From assembly GCA_023432885.1 (NCBI GenBank), contig JAEZEU010000510.1, positions 1 to 12,667 of the forward strand: a stretch of DNA of 12,667 nt, read 5' to 3'. The DNA comes from Pseudomonadota bacterium. GTDB taxonomy: Bacteria > Pseudomonadota > Alphaproteobacteria > Rhizobiales > Xanthobacteraceae. The position numbers were made by a program, and so were the translations under genes. Under the pieces are notes generated by a model. The model made no database searches. It was not told the DNA's origin and was given only the letters and a program-made list of their open reading frames with translations. Of the stretch, positions 6,159-12,645 are shown piece by piece; the first letter of the stretch is position 1; every line of letters begins with the position of its first letter.

Positions 6159-7274
6159 ATGGGTTCACTGGCTTTATCGCGGGTCGAAACTGTCGATCAG
6201 CCCGCACCTTCCATCTCCGACGAGGTGGCGCGGATCGCCCGCCGGGAGCTCGCGCCGCTGGCATCCGCCATCGATGACGGCTCGGTCTATCCAGCCGATG
6301 TGCTGCGCAGCCTCGGCGAGGTCGGCGCCTGGAGCAGCCATGTGCCGCAGGAGGGTTCGGCCGATCTGCGCTGCGCCATCCAGTCGATCGCGGCATTGGG
6401 GGAAATTTGCGGCGCCACTGCCTTCATGGCGTGGTGCCAGAACACGCTGGTCTGGTACGCCGCAAATTCCTGCAACCACAAGCTTGCCGCGCGCTTCGGG
6501 GATGGCTTTTCCTCAGGCCGCGTGCTTGGCGGCACCGGGCTGTCCAACCCGATGAAGACTTTCTTCGGCATCGAGAAGTTCAAGCTCAGGGGACGCAAGG
6601 TAGAGGGGGGCTACATCGTCAGGGGCGCGTTGCCCTGGGTGTCCAATCTCGGTCACGACCATTTCTTCGGCACCATCTTCGAGCGCGAGGACGAGCCGGG
6701 CGGAATCGTCATGTTCCTGGCCGATTGCACCGACCCAGCGATCACGCTGCAGCCGTGCAAGCCCTTCCTCGCCATGGATGGCACCGGCACCTTCGCCGTG
6801 CAGTTTCGCGATGTGTTTGTGCCGGATGAGCTGATACTCGCCGAACAGGCCGCACCCTTCGTCAAGAAGATCCGCGCCGGTTTCGTCCTCCTGCAGGCCG
6901 GCATGGCGCTCGGCCTGATCAGGGATTGCATCAACATCATGGACGAGGCCGGTCCGCAGCTCGGTCACGTCAATCGCTATCTGCCGCAGCAGCCGGCCCA
7001 ATTCCGCGAGCTATACGCCGAGTTCGAGAAGGAAGGAATGGCGCTCGCCGCCGATCCCTACAACACCGATGACAGTTACTGGCGGCGCGTCGTCGCGCTG
7101 CGCCTGCGCATGGGAGACGCCGCCGTCGCAGCCGCGCATGCGGCGATGCTCCATTGCGGCGCGCGCGGCTACTTGAAGAGCCACCGCGCCCAGCGCCGGC
7201 TGCGCGAAGCCTATTTCGTCGCCATCGTCACGCCCGCCACAAAGCAGCTTCGCAAGATGCTGGCGGAGGTTTGA
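6159..7274 (+). CDS. Acyl-CoA-dehydrogenase-fold flavoprotein, substrate unknown
   Basis: The protein has 371 residues, with ATG at 6159 preceded by GGGGAGG (6147-6153). The three-part ACAD fold is visible. An N-terminal helical part covers about 18-120. The middle beta domain has Trp-Val-Ser-Asn at 160-163, the place of the flavin-contacting Trp-(Ile/Val)-(Thr/Ser)-Asn motif. The C-terminal helical domain ends in LHCGARGYLKSHRAQRRLRE (331-350), matching the usual Gly-Gly-x-Gly-Tyr ... Arg-x-x-Arg-Asp/Glu pattern. Where medium-chain ACADs have Tyr-Glu-Gly-Thr with the catalytic glutamate, this protein has Val-Thr-Pro-Ala-Thr (357-361), so that base is absent. A non-canonical role, for example a flavin monooxygenase as in the DszC/SfnB relatives, is possible. 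In this operon it may oxidise a nitrogen- or sulfur-containing compound; this is inference. The next gene begins 56 bases on. Confidence 0.85.
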   Translation: MGSLALSRVETVDQPAPSISDEVARIARRELAPLASAIDDGSVYPADVLRSLGEVGAWSSHVPQEGSADLRCAIQSIAALGEICGATAFMAWCQNTLVWYAANSCNHKLAARFGDGFSSGRVLGGTGLSNPMKTFFGIEKFKLRGRKVEGGYIVRGALPWVSNLGHDHFFGTIFEREDEPGGIVMFLADCTDPAITLQPCKPFLAMDGTGTFAVQFRDVFVPDELILAEQAAPFVKKIRAGFVLLQAGMALGLIRDCINIMDEAGPQLGHVNRYLPQQPAQFRELYAEFEKEGMALAADPYNTDDSYWRRVVALRLRMGDAAVAAAHAAMLHCGARGYLKSHRAQRRLREAYFVAIVTPATKQLRKMLAEV

Positions 7275-7330
7275 GGGCGCATCCGTTTCACCCGACTGCT
7301 GTCAACGACCTACAACAGGAGAGGCCTGCC

Positions 7331-8209
7331 ATGACGGACGTTCTGATTACTGCCAGCGATCTCGCCGAACTGGTCAAGAAAGAGCCGTGCGTGATCATCG
7401 ACACGCGCAATCCCGACGCCTACGCGGCCGGCCATCTGCCCGGAGCGGTGAACGTGCACGAGATATTCACGTATCTTGCGACCTCGACGCCGGAAGGCGT
7501 GCATGAGCTGAAGACGAAGTTCGCCGACGCTTTCGGCGCCGCCGGCCTTTCGGGCAAGGAAACCGCCGTCATCTACGAGCAGTCCATGAACTCCGGCTTC
7601 GGCCAGTCCTGCCGCGGTTACTACCTCTTGACCATGCTCGGCTATCCCAAGGTGAAGGTGCTTCATGGCGGCTACGATGCCTGGGCGATGGCGGGTTTCC
7701 CGACGACCAGGGAGGTGGCGAGCCCGGTGAAGGCTTCGTTCCCGATCGTGCCGGAGGCCGGCGACATCCTGATCGACGCCAAGACCATGCTCGCAGCCGT
7801 TGGCAAGCCCGGCATCGCCATCCTCGACGTGCGGGATGTCGATGAGTGGATCGGCGAAAGCTCTTCTCCTTACGGGAAAGATTTCTGCCCGCGCAAAGGC
7901 CGGATCCCCGGCGCGGTCTGGCTCGAATGGTACCGGATGATGAAACCGACCGCTGAGGGGCCGCGCTTCAAGTCCAAAGAAGAGATTCTGGCGGAATGCG
8001 CCACCGTCGGCATTTCCCAGAGCACGCCGGTCTATCTCTACTGCTTCAAGGGCGCGCGGGCCTCGAACACGTTCCTCGCCCTCAAGAACGCCGGCGTGAA
8101 GGACGTCCGGATGTATTTCGGCTCCTGGAACGAGTGGTCGCGTGATCCCTCGCTGCCGATCGACGAGGGGCTGCCGGCCTTTGCCCGTGTAACAGGCAAA
8201 GCGGCATAA
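7331..8209 (+). CDS. Tandem-rhodanese sulfurtransferase
   Basis: The protein has 292 residues, with ATG at 7331 and AGGAGAGG (7318-7325) as ribosome site. It has two rhodanese domains, about 5-128 and 145-288. The N-terminal one has the strand Val-Ile-Ile-Asp-Thr-Arg at 21-26, GHLPGAVNV at 34-42 and LHGGYDAW at 111-118, but no cysteine in its loop (Glu83-Gln-Ser-Met), as expected for the inactive half. The C-terminal one has ILDVRDVDEW at 164-173 and the active loop CFKGAR at 238-243 with catalytic Cys238. Such enzymes move a sulfane sulfur from thiosulfate or 3-mercaptopyruvate to cyanide or a thiol; which donor is used cannot be told from the loop alone. There is no signal peptide, so it acts in the cytoplasm. 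Its place between a flavoprotein and a transporter-cyanase set suggests handling of sulfur freed from, or added to, a cyano compound. Confidence 0.9.
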   Translation: MTDVLITASDLAELVKKEPCVIIDTRNPDAYAAGHLPGAVNVHEIFTYLATSTPEGVHELKTKFADAFGAAGLSGKETAVIYEQSMNSGFGQSCRGYYLLTMLGYPKVKVLHGGYDAWAMAGFPTTREVASPVKASFPIVPEAGDILIDAKTMLAAVGKPGIAILDVRDVDEWIGESSSPYGKDFCPRKGRIPGAVWLEWYRMMKPTAEGPRFKSKEEILAECATVGISQSTPVYLYCFKGARASNTFLALKNAGVKDVRMYFGSWNEWSRDPSLPIDEGLPAFARVTGKAA

Positions 8210-8233
8210 AGCGGCACGGAACATGCATGCTTG

Positions 8234-8270
8234 TCACCGTCCGGCGGCGCAAAAATCAGCCGGGCGGTGA
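8234..8270 (+). repeat. Strong intercistronic hairpin between the rhodanese and transporter genes
   Basis: TCACCGTCCGGC (8234-8245) pairs with GCCGGGCGGTGA (8259-8270) over 12 positions, 11 Watson-Crick and one T-G wobble, with a 13-base A-rich loop. A modest A/T stretch (ATAATTGT) follows. It could attenuate transcription or protect one part of the operon mRNA from decay. Confidence 0.55.
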
Positions 8271-8278
8271 ATAATTGT

Positions 8279-8314
8279 CCGGATCGGCGGGGCGCGGAGT
8301 TCTCGACGATCCGG
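8279..8314. repeat. Inverted repeat upstream of the substrate-binding-protein gene
   Basis: CCGGATCG (8279-8286) and CGATCCGG (8307-8314) are perfect 8-base arms separated by 20 bases, ending about 20 bases before the next start codon. The 30-40 base span suits an operator or a second leader hairpin; the sequence does not decide between them. Confidence 0.4.
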
Positions 8315-8333
8315 TGTGACAATGAGGCGCAAC

Positions 8334-9728
8334 ATGTCCATCTTCGACGATCCCTTCGATTCCGAGCGCGAACTCGTCCGGTCCGGCTGTGTGTGCGGCC
8401 GGCACCGCTCTGCCTCCGAGCATGACCATGCGGAGCGCGCGCTACGCTGCGAGCCGATCGCCTCGCCACCCAGTGAAGAGAAGCGCTACGAGGGCGTTGT
8501 CGCCTCGGCCGTGATGCGGGCGGTGTTTCCGCAGGACGCCGCCCGCCGCGCCTTCCTGAAGTCGGTCGGCGCCGCTACCGCGCTCGCCGCGATCTCGCAG
8601 TTCTTCCCGATCAAGACCGTGACCGAGGCATTCGCGCAAGGCGGTCCGCCCGAGAAGAAAGATCTCAAGGTCGGCTTCATCCCGATCACCTGCGCTACCC
8701 CCATCATCATGGCGTCGCCGCTCGGCTTTTACGCCAAACAGGGGTTGAACGTTGAAGTCGTCAAGACCGCCGGCTGGGCGGTCATCCGCGACAAGACCAT
8801 CAACAAGGAATACGACGCCTCCCACATGCTGGCGCCGATGCCGATCGCGATCTCGCTCGGTCTTGGCGCACAGCCGATTCCGTTCACGGTGCCGGCGATC
8901 GAAAACATCAACGGGCAGGGCATCACGCTCGCCATGAAGCACAAGGACCGCCGCGATCCCAAGGACTGGAAGGGGATGAAGTTCGCCATTCCCTTCGACT
9001 ATTCCATGCACAACTATCTCTTGCGCTACTATCTCGCCGAGCACGGGCTCGATCCCGATACCGATGTGCAGCTGCGCTCGGTGCCGCCGCCGGAAATGGT
9101 GGCAAATTTGCGCGCCGACAACATCGACGGCTTCCTCGCGCCCGACAATATCTGCCAGCGTGCGATCTATGACGGCGTCGGGTTCCTGCACATCCTCTCC
9201 AAGGAAATCTGGGACGGTCATCCCTGCTGCAGCTTTGCAGCCAGCAAGGAGTTTATTACGACAGCACCGAACAGCTTTGCGGCGCTCACCCGCGCCATCG
9301 TCGACGCCACCGGCTATGCGGCCAAGGCCGAGAACCGCAAGCAGATCGCCGAAGCCATCGCACCGGCGAACTACATCAACGCGCCCGTTACCGTGCTGGA
9401 GCAGGTCTTGACCGGTACCTATGCCGATGGGCTCGGCGGGGTGAAGACCGATCCCAAGCGCGTCGATTTCGATCCGTTCCCCTGGCAGTCCTTTGCGGTA
9501 TGGATGCTGACGCAGATGAAGCGCTGGGGCCAGATCAAGGGCGATGTCGACTACAAGACCGTGGCCGAGCAGGTGTACCTGGCGACAGACACCAGGAAGG
9601 TGATGGCCGAGATGGGCCTGACGCCGCCGGCGGCTGCCTACAAGTCGTTCTCGGTGATGGGCAAGACCTTCGACCCCGCCAAACCCGATGATTACCTCGC
9701 GAGCTTCAAGATCAGGAAGTCATCGTGA
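8334..9728 (+). CDS. NrtA/CmpA-type ABC transporter substrate-binding protein with Tat signal and Cys/His-rich N-terminus
   Basis: The protein has 464 residues. ATG at 8334 is chosen for the GAGG ribosome site at 8325-8328; in-frame GTG 8316 and ATG 8322 are alternatives. The twin-arginine motif RRAFLK is at 71-76, followed by a hydrophobic stretch and a likely cleavage after Ala-Phe-Ala at 99-101, so the mature part should be exported to the periplasm by Tat. The mature domain (about 110-460) is of the nitrate/bicarbonate/cyanate-binding NrtA/CmpA/CynA type: VGFIPITCATPIIMA at 113-127, VPPPEMVANLRADNIDGFLA at 250-269, and Ile-Trp-Asp-Gly-His-Pro at 292-297. The odd part is residues 1-70 ahead of the Tat motif, with Cys19, Cys21, His24, His30, His32 and Cys39, which looks able to bind a metal or cluster in the cytoplasm. 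The ligand may be cyanate or a related anion, given the cyanase downstream (inference). Confidence 0.9.
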   Translation: MSIFDDPFDSERELVRSGCVCGRHRSASEHDHAERALRCEPIASPPSEEKRYEGVVASAVMRAVFPQDAARRAFLKSVGAATALAAISQFFPIKTVTEAFAQGGPPEKKDLKVGFIPITCATPIIMASPLGFYAKQGLNVEVVKTAGWAVIRDKTINKEYDASHMLAPMPIAISLGLGAQPIPFTVPAIENINGQGITLAMKHKDRRDPKDWKGMKFAIPFDYSMHNYLLRYYLAEHGLDPDTDVQLRSVPPPEMVANLRADNIDGFLAPDNICQRAIYDGVGFLHILSKEIWDGHPCCSFAASKEFITTAPNSFAALTRAIVDATGYAAKAENRKQIAEAIAPANYINAPVTVLEQVLTGTYADGLGGVKTDPKRVDFDPFPWQSFAVWMLTQMKRWGQIKGDVDYKTVAEQVYLATDTRKVMAEMGLTPPAAAYKSFSVMGKTFDPAKPDDYLASFKIRKSS

Positions 9729-9732
9729 TCGC

Positions 9733-9746
9733 TCAGGCGCGCCTGA
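9733..9746. repeat. Perfect 14-base palindrome just after the substrate-binding-protein gene
   Basis: TCAGGCGCGCCTGA is its own reverse complement and begins five bases after the stop codon. A wider pairing GAAGTCA (9716-9722) with TGACTTC (9744-9750) spans the stop codon and overlaps it, so two structures compete. Confidence 0.45.
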
Positions 9747-9764
9747 CTTCTTGGCTGTCCCTCG

Positions 9765-9838
9765 GGCGAAGGCTGGCACCCATGCGGCGGAATCTGTCAG
9801 TGGAGGGCGGTAGAAATGCCGTACAACCAGCCTTCGCC
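9765..9838. repeat. Long perfect inverted repeat between substrate-binding-protein and permease genes
   Basis: GGCGAAGGCTGG (9765-9776) and CCAGCCTTCGCC (9827-9838) are perfect 12-base arms with 50 bases between. With the palindrome just upstream it makes this 175-base gap the most structured part of the operon. It may stabilise the upstream mRNA so that more binding protein than permease is made, or be a decayed repeat element. Confidence 0.55.
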
Positions 9839-9903
9839 AAACTCCTACTTGGGATCATGGGTCCCGGCTTTCGACGGAACGTCAAGCTGAGGGAGCTTGC
9901 CCA

Positions 9904-10743
9904 ATGACTTCCTCCCTCCGCTTCCGCGCTGCGATTGTGTCGGTCGTGCTGTTTGCCGCCTTCATCGGCATCTGGCATCTGGCGACGCGTTCGACGGCGC
10001 CGGTTTCCAACATGACCCCGGAATACGCCAGGCTGATGGGCGTCAGCGCCACGCAGGGCAAGTCGGCGATGCCGGGGCCGCTCGATGTCGGCGCTAAGCT
10101 ATGGGAGCATCTGAAGCGGCCATTCTACGACAACGGGCCGAACGACAAGGGCCTCGGCATCCAGCTTGCCTATTCCATCGGGCGCGTCGGGCTCGGCTAC
10201 CTCATCGCGGTGGTCGTCGCCATTCCGCTCGGTTTCATGATTGGCATGTCCCCCTTGATCAGCAAGGCACTCGATCCCTTCATCCAGGTGCTGAAGCCGA
10301 TCTCGCCGCTCGCCTGGATGCCCCTGGCGCTCTACACCATCAAGGACTCCTCGATCTCGGCGATCTTCGTCATCTTCATCTGCTCGGTGTGGCCGATGCT
10401 GCTCAACACCGCCTTCGGTGTCGCGAGCGTGCGCAAGGAATGGGTCAACGTCGCGCGCACGCTGGAGGTCGGCACGATCCGCCGCGCCTTTACCGTGATC
10501 CTGCCTGCCGCGGCGCCGACGATCCTCACGGGCATGCGCATCTCCATCGGGATCGCCTGGCTCGTGATCGTCGCGGCCGAGATGCTGGTCGGCGGTACCG
10601 GCATCGGCTACTTCGTCTGGAACGAGTGGAACAACCTTTCGATCACGAACGTGATCAACGCAATCCTGGTCATCGGGATCGTCGGCATGGTCCTCGACCA
10701 GTTGCTCGCTCGCGCCGCGAAACTCGTGACCTATCCGGAATAA
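9904..10743 (+). CDS. ABC transporter permease, NitT/TauT (NrtB) type
   Basis: The protein has 279 residues, with ATG at 9904 preceded by GGGAG (9890-9894). Membrane helices are visible at about 9-26, 92-115, 123-143, 151-172, 213-229 and 247-265. Between the last two pairs lies the EAA-type loop that docks with the ATPase: ARTLEVGTIRRAFTVILPAA at 184-203, with the conserved Gly-x(9)-Leu-Pro pattern. This is the BPD-transport inner-membrane component of nitrate/sulfonate/taurine-class importers. The periplasmic stretch after helix 1 (residues 27-85) is longer than in small TauC proteins and resembles NrtB/CynB-type permeases. Four bases separate its stop from the ATPase ATG, so translation is probably coupled. 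Its substrate follows the binding protein upstream and cannot be read from this sequence. Confidence 0.92.
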   Translation: MTSSLRFRAAIVSVVLFAAFIGIWHLATRSTAPVSNMTPEYARLMGVSATQGKSAMPGPLDVGAKLWEHLKRPFYDNGPNDKGLGIQLAYSIGRVGLGYLIAVVVAIPLGFMIGMSPLISKALDPFIQVLKPISPLAWMPLALYTIKDSSISAIFVIFICSVWPMLLNTAFGVASVRKEWVNVARTLEVGTIRRAFTVILPAAAPTILTGMRISIGIAWLVIVAAEMLVGGTGIGYFVWNEWNNLSITNVINAILVIGIVGMVLDQLLARAAKLVTYPE

Positions 10744-10746
10744 GCA

Positions 10747-11637
10747 ATGACCGAGAAACTGATCTCCATCGAAGCAATCGCCAAGCGCTATCCCGCGCCG
10801 GGTGGTGGTGAGACGACCGTGTTCGAGAATCTCTGGCTCGGCATCGAGCGGGGCGAATTCGTCTGCATGATCGGCCACTCCGGCTGCGGCAAGACCACGG
10901 TGCTGAACATCCTCGCCGGCCTCGATGCGCCGTCGGAAGGCGTCGTGATCGTGGACAATGTGGCGATCGACGGGCCTGCACTCGAGCGCGCCGTGATCTT
11001 CCAGAGTCACGCGCTGCTGCCGTGGCGCACCGTGCTCGGCAATGTCTCCTATGCGGTGGGCGCCAAGCACAAGGATTGGAGCAAAGCCCGGATCAAGGAG
11101 CATGCCGAGAAATTCATCGATCTCGTCGGCCTGAAGGGCGCCGAATACAAGAAGCCCTCCGAGCTTTCCGGTGGCATGAAACAGCGCGTCGGCATCGCGC
11201 GTGCGCTGTCGCTCGAGCCGAAAATGCTCCTGATGGACGAGCCGTTCTCCGCACTCGACGCGCTGACGCGCGGCACCTTGCAGGACGAAGTGCGCCGCAT
11301 CTGTCTTTCTACCGGCCAGACCGTGTTCATGATCACGCATGACGTCGATGAGGCGATCTATCTCGCCGACAAGATCGTGCTGATGACCAACGGTCCGCAC
11401 GCGCAGATCGCGGAGATCGTCGAGAACCCGCTGCCCAAGGAGCGCGACCGCAATCAGATTCACAAGCACACGGACTATTACGCAATCCGCAATCACCTGA
11501 TCGATTTTCTGGTGAGCCGCTCCCGCACCTTCAAGGACGAGATCGCAGGCAAGCCCTGGGACCCGAAGAAGGTTCCGCTGGTGCGGCCCATGGCGGAGCC
11601 GCCGTCCGCGCCCGAGCCCCTGCGCAAGCGCGCCTGA
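10747..11637 (+). CDS. ABC transporter ATPase, NitT/TauT (NrtD) type
   Basis: The protein has 296 residues. All ATPase motifs are present: Walker A GHSGCGKT at 43-50, Q-loop Gln86, signature LSGGM at 140-144, Walker B MLLMDEP at 160-166, D-loop SALD at 168-171 and switch His198. It powers import through the permease at the inner face of the membrane. The last 60 residues extend past the nucleotide-binding core with a HTDYYAIRNHLIDFL helix (238-252) and a Pro-rich tail, as in NrtD/CynD-type ATPases rather than the fused NrtC. It starts three bases after the permease stop and has only a weak ribosome site (GGAA), consistent with translational coupling. A 32-base gap follows before the cyanase gene, with no promoter that I can see, so the two are likely cotranscribed. 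Confidence 0.94.
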   Translation: MTEKLISIEAIAKRYPAPGGGETTVFENLWLGIERGEFVCMIGHSGCGKTTVLNILAGLDAPSEGVVIVDNVAIDGPALERAVIFQSHALLPWRTVLGNVSYAVGAKHKDWSKARIKEHAEKFIDLVGLKGAEYKKPSELSGGMKQRVGIARALSLEPKMLLMDEPFSALDALTRGTLQDEVRRICLSTGQTVFMITHDVDEAIYLADKIVLMTNGPHAQIAEIVENPLPKERDRNQIHKHTDYYAIRNHLIDFLVSRSRTFKDEIAGKPWDPKKVPLVRPMAEPPSAPEPLRKRA

Positions 11638-11669
11638 GATTAATCCATTTCTTAGCAAGGAAGACGACC

Positions 11670-12158
11670 ATGAAACGCGAAGACCTCACCGAGAAGCTGC
11701 TCGACATCAAGCGCGAGAAGGGCTGGAAGTGGAGTTATATCTGCGAGCAGATCGGCGGCTTTTCGCCGACGCTGATCGTAGGCGCCCTGATGGGTCAGAT
11801 GAAGCTCACCAAGCCGCAGGCGCAGGCCGCGGCCGAACTGTTCGGGCTTTCCAAGACCGAGCAGGCCATGTTGAACGAAGTGCCGATGCGCGGCACCGGC
11901 ACGCCGATGCCGCCAACCGATCCCCTGATCTATCGCTTCTACGAAATGGTGATGGTAAACGGTCCGGCCTGGAAAGCGCTGATCGAGGAGGAATTCGGCG
12001 ACGGCATCATGTCGGCGATCGACTTCGACTTCCTGATGGAGCGGCAAGCCAATCCCAAGGGCGACCGCGTCAAGATCACCATGACCGGAAAATTCCTGCC
12101 CTATCGCTATTACGGTGCGACCGGCAACATTCCTGAATACGGCTTCAAGGAAGACTGA
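11670..12158 (+). CDS. cynS: Cyanase (cyanate hydratase/lyase)
   Basis: Catalyses cyanate plus bicarbonate to ammonia and CO2 (through carbamate), giving detoxification and a nitrogen source. The protein has 162 residues, with ATG at 11670 and AAGGAAG (11657-11663) as ribosome site. The N-terminal helical domain (about 1-75) is of the XRE-like type found in cyanases. The C-terminal catalytic domain carries the conserved PTDPLIYRFYEM (82-93) with Arg89 and Glu92, and FGDGIMSAIDF (109-119) with Ser115, matching the Escherichia coli triad Arg96, Glu99 and Ser122. The family's usual end (Gly-Lys-x-Leu-Pro) is at 140-144 here, followed by about 18 more residues rich in Tyr and Gly. Cyanase works as a decamer in the cytoplasm. 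It follows the importer genes directly, which supports cyanate, or a cyanate-yielding compound, as the imported substrate. Confidence 0.95.
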   Translation: MKREDLTEKLLDIKREKGWKWSYICEQIGGFSPTLIVGALMGQMKLTKPQAQAAAELFGLSKTEQAMLNEVPMRGTGTPMPPTDPLIYRFYEMVMVNGPAWKALIEEEFGDGIMSAIDFDFLMERQANPKGDRVKITMTGKFLPYRYYGATGNIPEYGFKED

Positions 12159-12163
12159 TCGTC

Positions 12164-12625
12164 ATGCGTCCGCCGCTGCCGCCATTCGACGCCGTGACTG
12201 CCGCGAAGAAGGCGAGGCTTGCGGAGGACGCATGGAATACGCGTGACCCGGAACGTGTTTCGCTTGCCTATACCGAAGAGAGTACGTGGCGAAACCGCTC
12301 CGAGTTTTTCTCGGGTCGCGCGGCCATTGTCGAATTCCTCACCCGCAAATGGGCGAAAGAACTCGACTACCGCTTGATCAAGGAAGTCTGGGCCTTTCAC
12401 GAAAACCGCATTGCCGCGCGCTTTGCCTATGAATATCGCGACGAAGCGGGCGCCTGGTTTCGCGCCCACGGCAACGAGCAGTGGGAGTTCGACGAGGCCG
12501 GGTTGATGCGCCGCCGCGAGGCGAGCATCAACGACGTGCCGATCAGGGAAAGCGAGCGGAAGTTTTTCTGGCCCTCAGGCCCGCGTCCTGCGGACCATCC
12601 CGGACTGAGCGAGCTTGGATTGTAG
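12164..12625 (+). CDS. DUF1348 family (SnoaL/NTF2-like) protein
   Basis: The protein has 153 residues, with ATG at 12164, five bases after the cyanase stop; an AAGGAAG in the cyanase end (12147-12153) can serve as ribosome site. The pattern is typical of DUF1348: Ala-Trp-Asn-Thr-Arg-Asp at 23-28, YTEESTWRNRSEFFSGR at 36-52, Arg-Lys-Trp at 61-63, RFAYEYRDEAGAWFRAHGNE at 86-105, and a final Pro-Ile-Arg-Glu-Ser-Glu-Arg-Lys-Phe-Phe-Trp. The fold is a small cone-shaped alpha+beta barrel used by many enzymes and binding proteins. No biochemical function is established that I can name. Being last in the operon and tightly spaced to cynS, it probably shares its expression; any role in cyanate metabolism is inference. 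Confidence 0.88.
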   Translation: MRPPLPPFDAVTAAKKARLAEDAWNTRDPERVSLAYTEESTWRNRSEFFSGRAAIVEFLTRKWAKELDYRLIKEVWAFHENRIAARFAYEYRDEAGAWFRAHGNEQWEFDEAGLMRRREASINDVPIRESERKFFWPSGPRPADHPGLSELGL

Positions 12626-12645
12626 CGGAAAAGCAGTTCTTAATC

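Noticed and set aside
7310..8224. 304-codon open frame on the minus strand under the rhodanese gene
   Set aside because: Antisense shadow; the plus-strand frame has both rhodanese domains and a good ribosome site.
8220..8240. TTGTCA as -35 of an internal promoter before the substrate-binding-protein gene
   Set aside because: No acceptable -10 at 16-18 bases; the sequence is better explained by the hairpin arm.
10099..11658. 519-codon open frame on the minus strand under the permease and ATPase genes
   Set aside because: It is antisense to two well-conserved transporter genes, has His/Asp/Arg-rich low-complexity composition typical of reverse frames in high-GC DNA, and no ribosome site.
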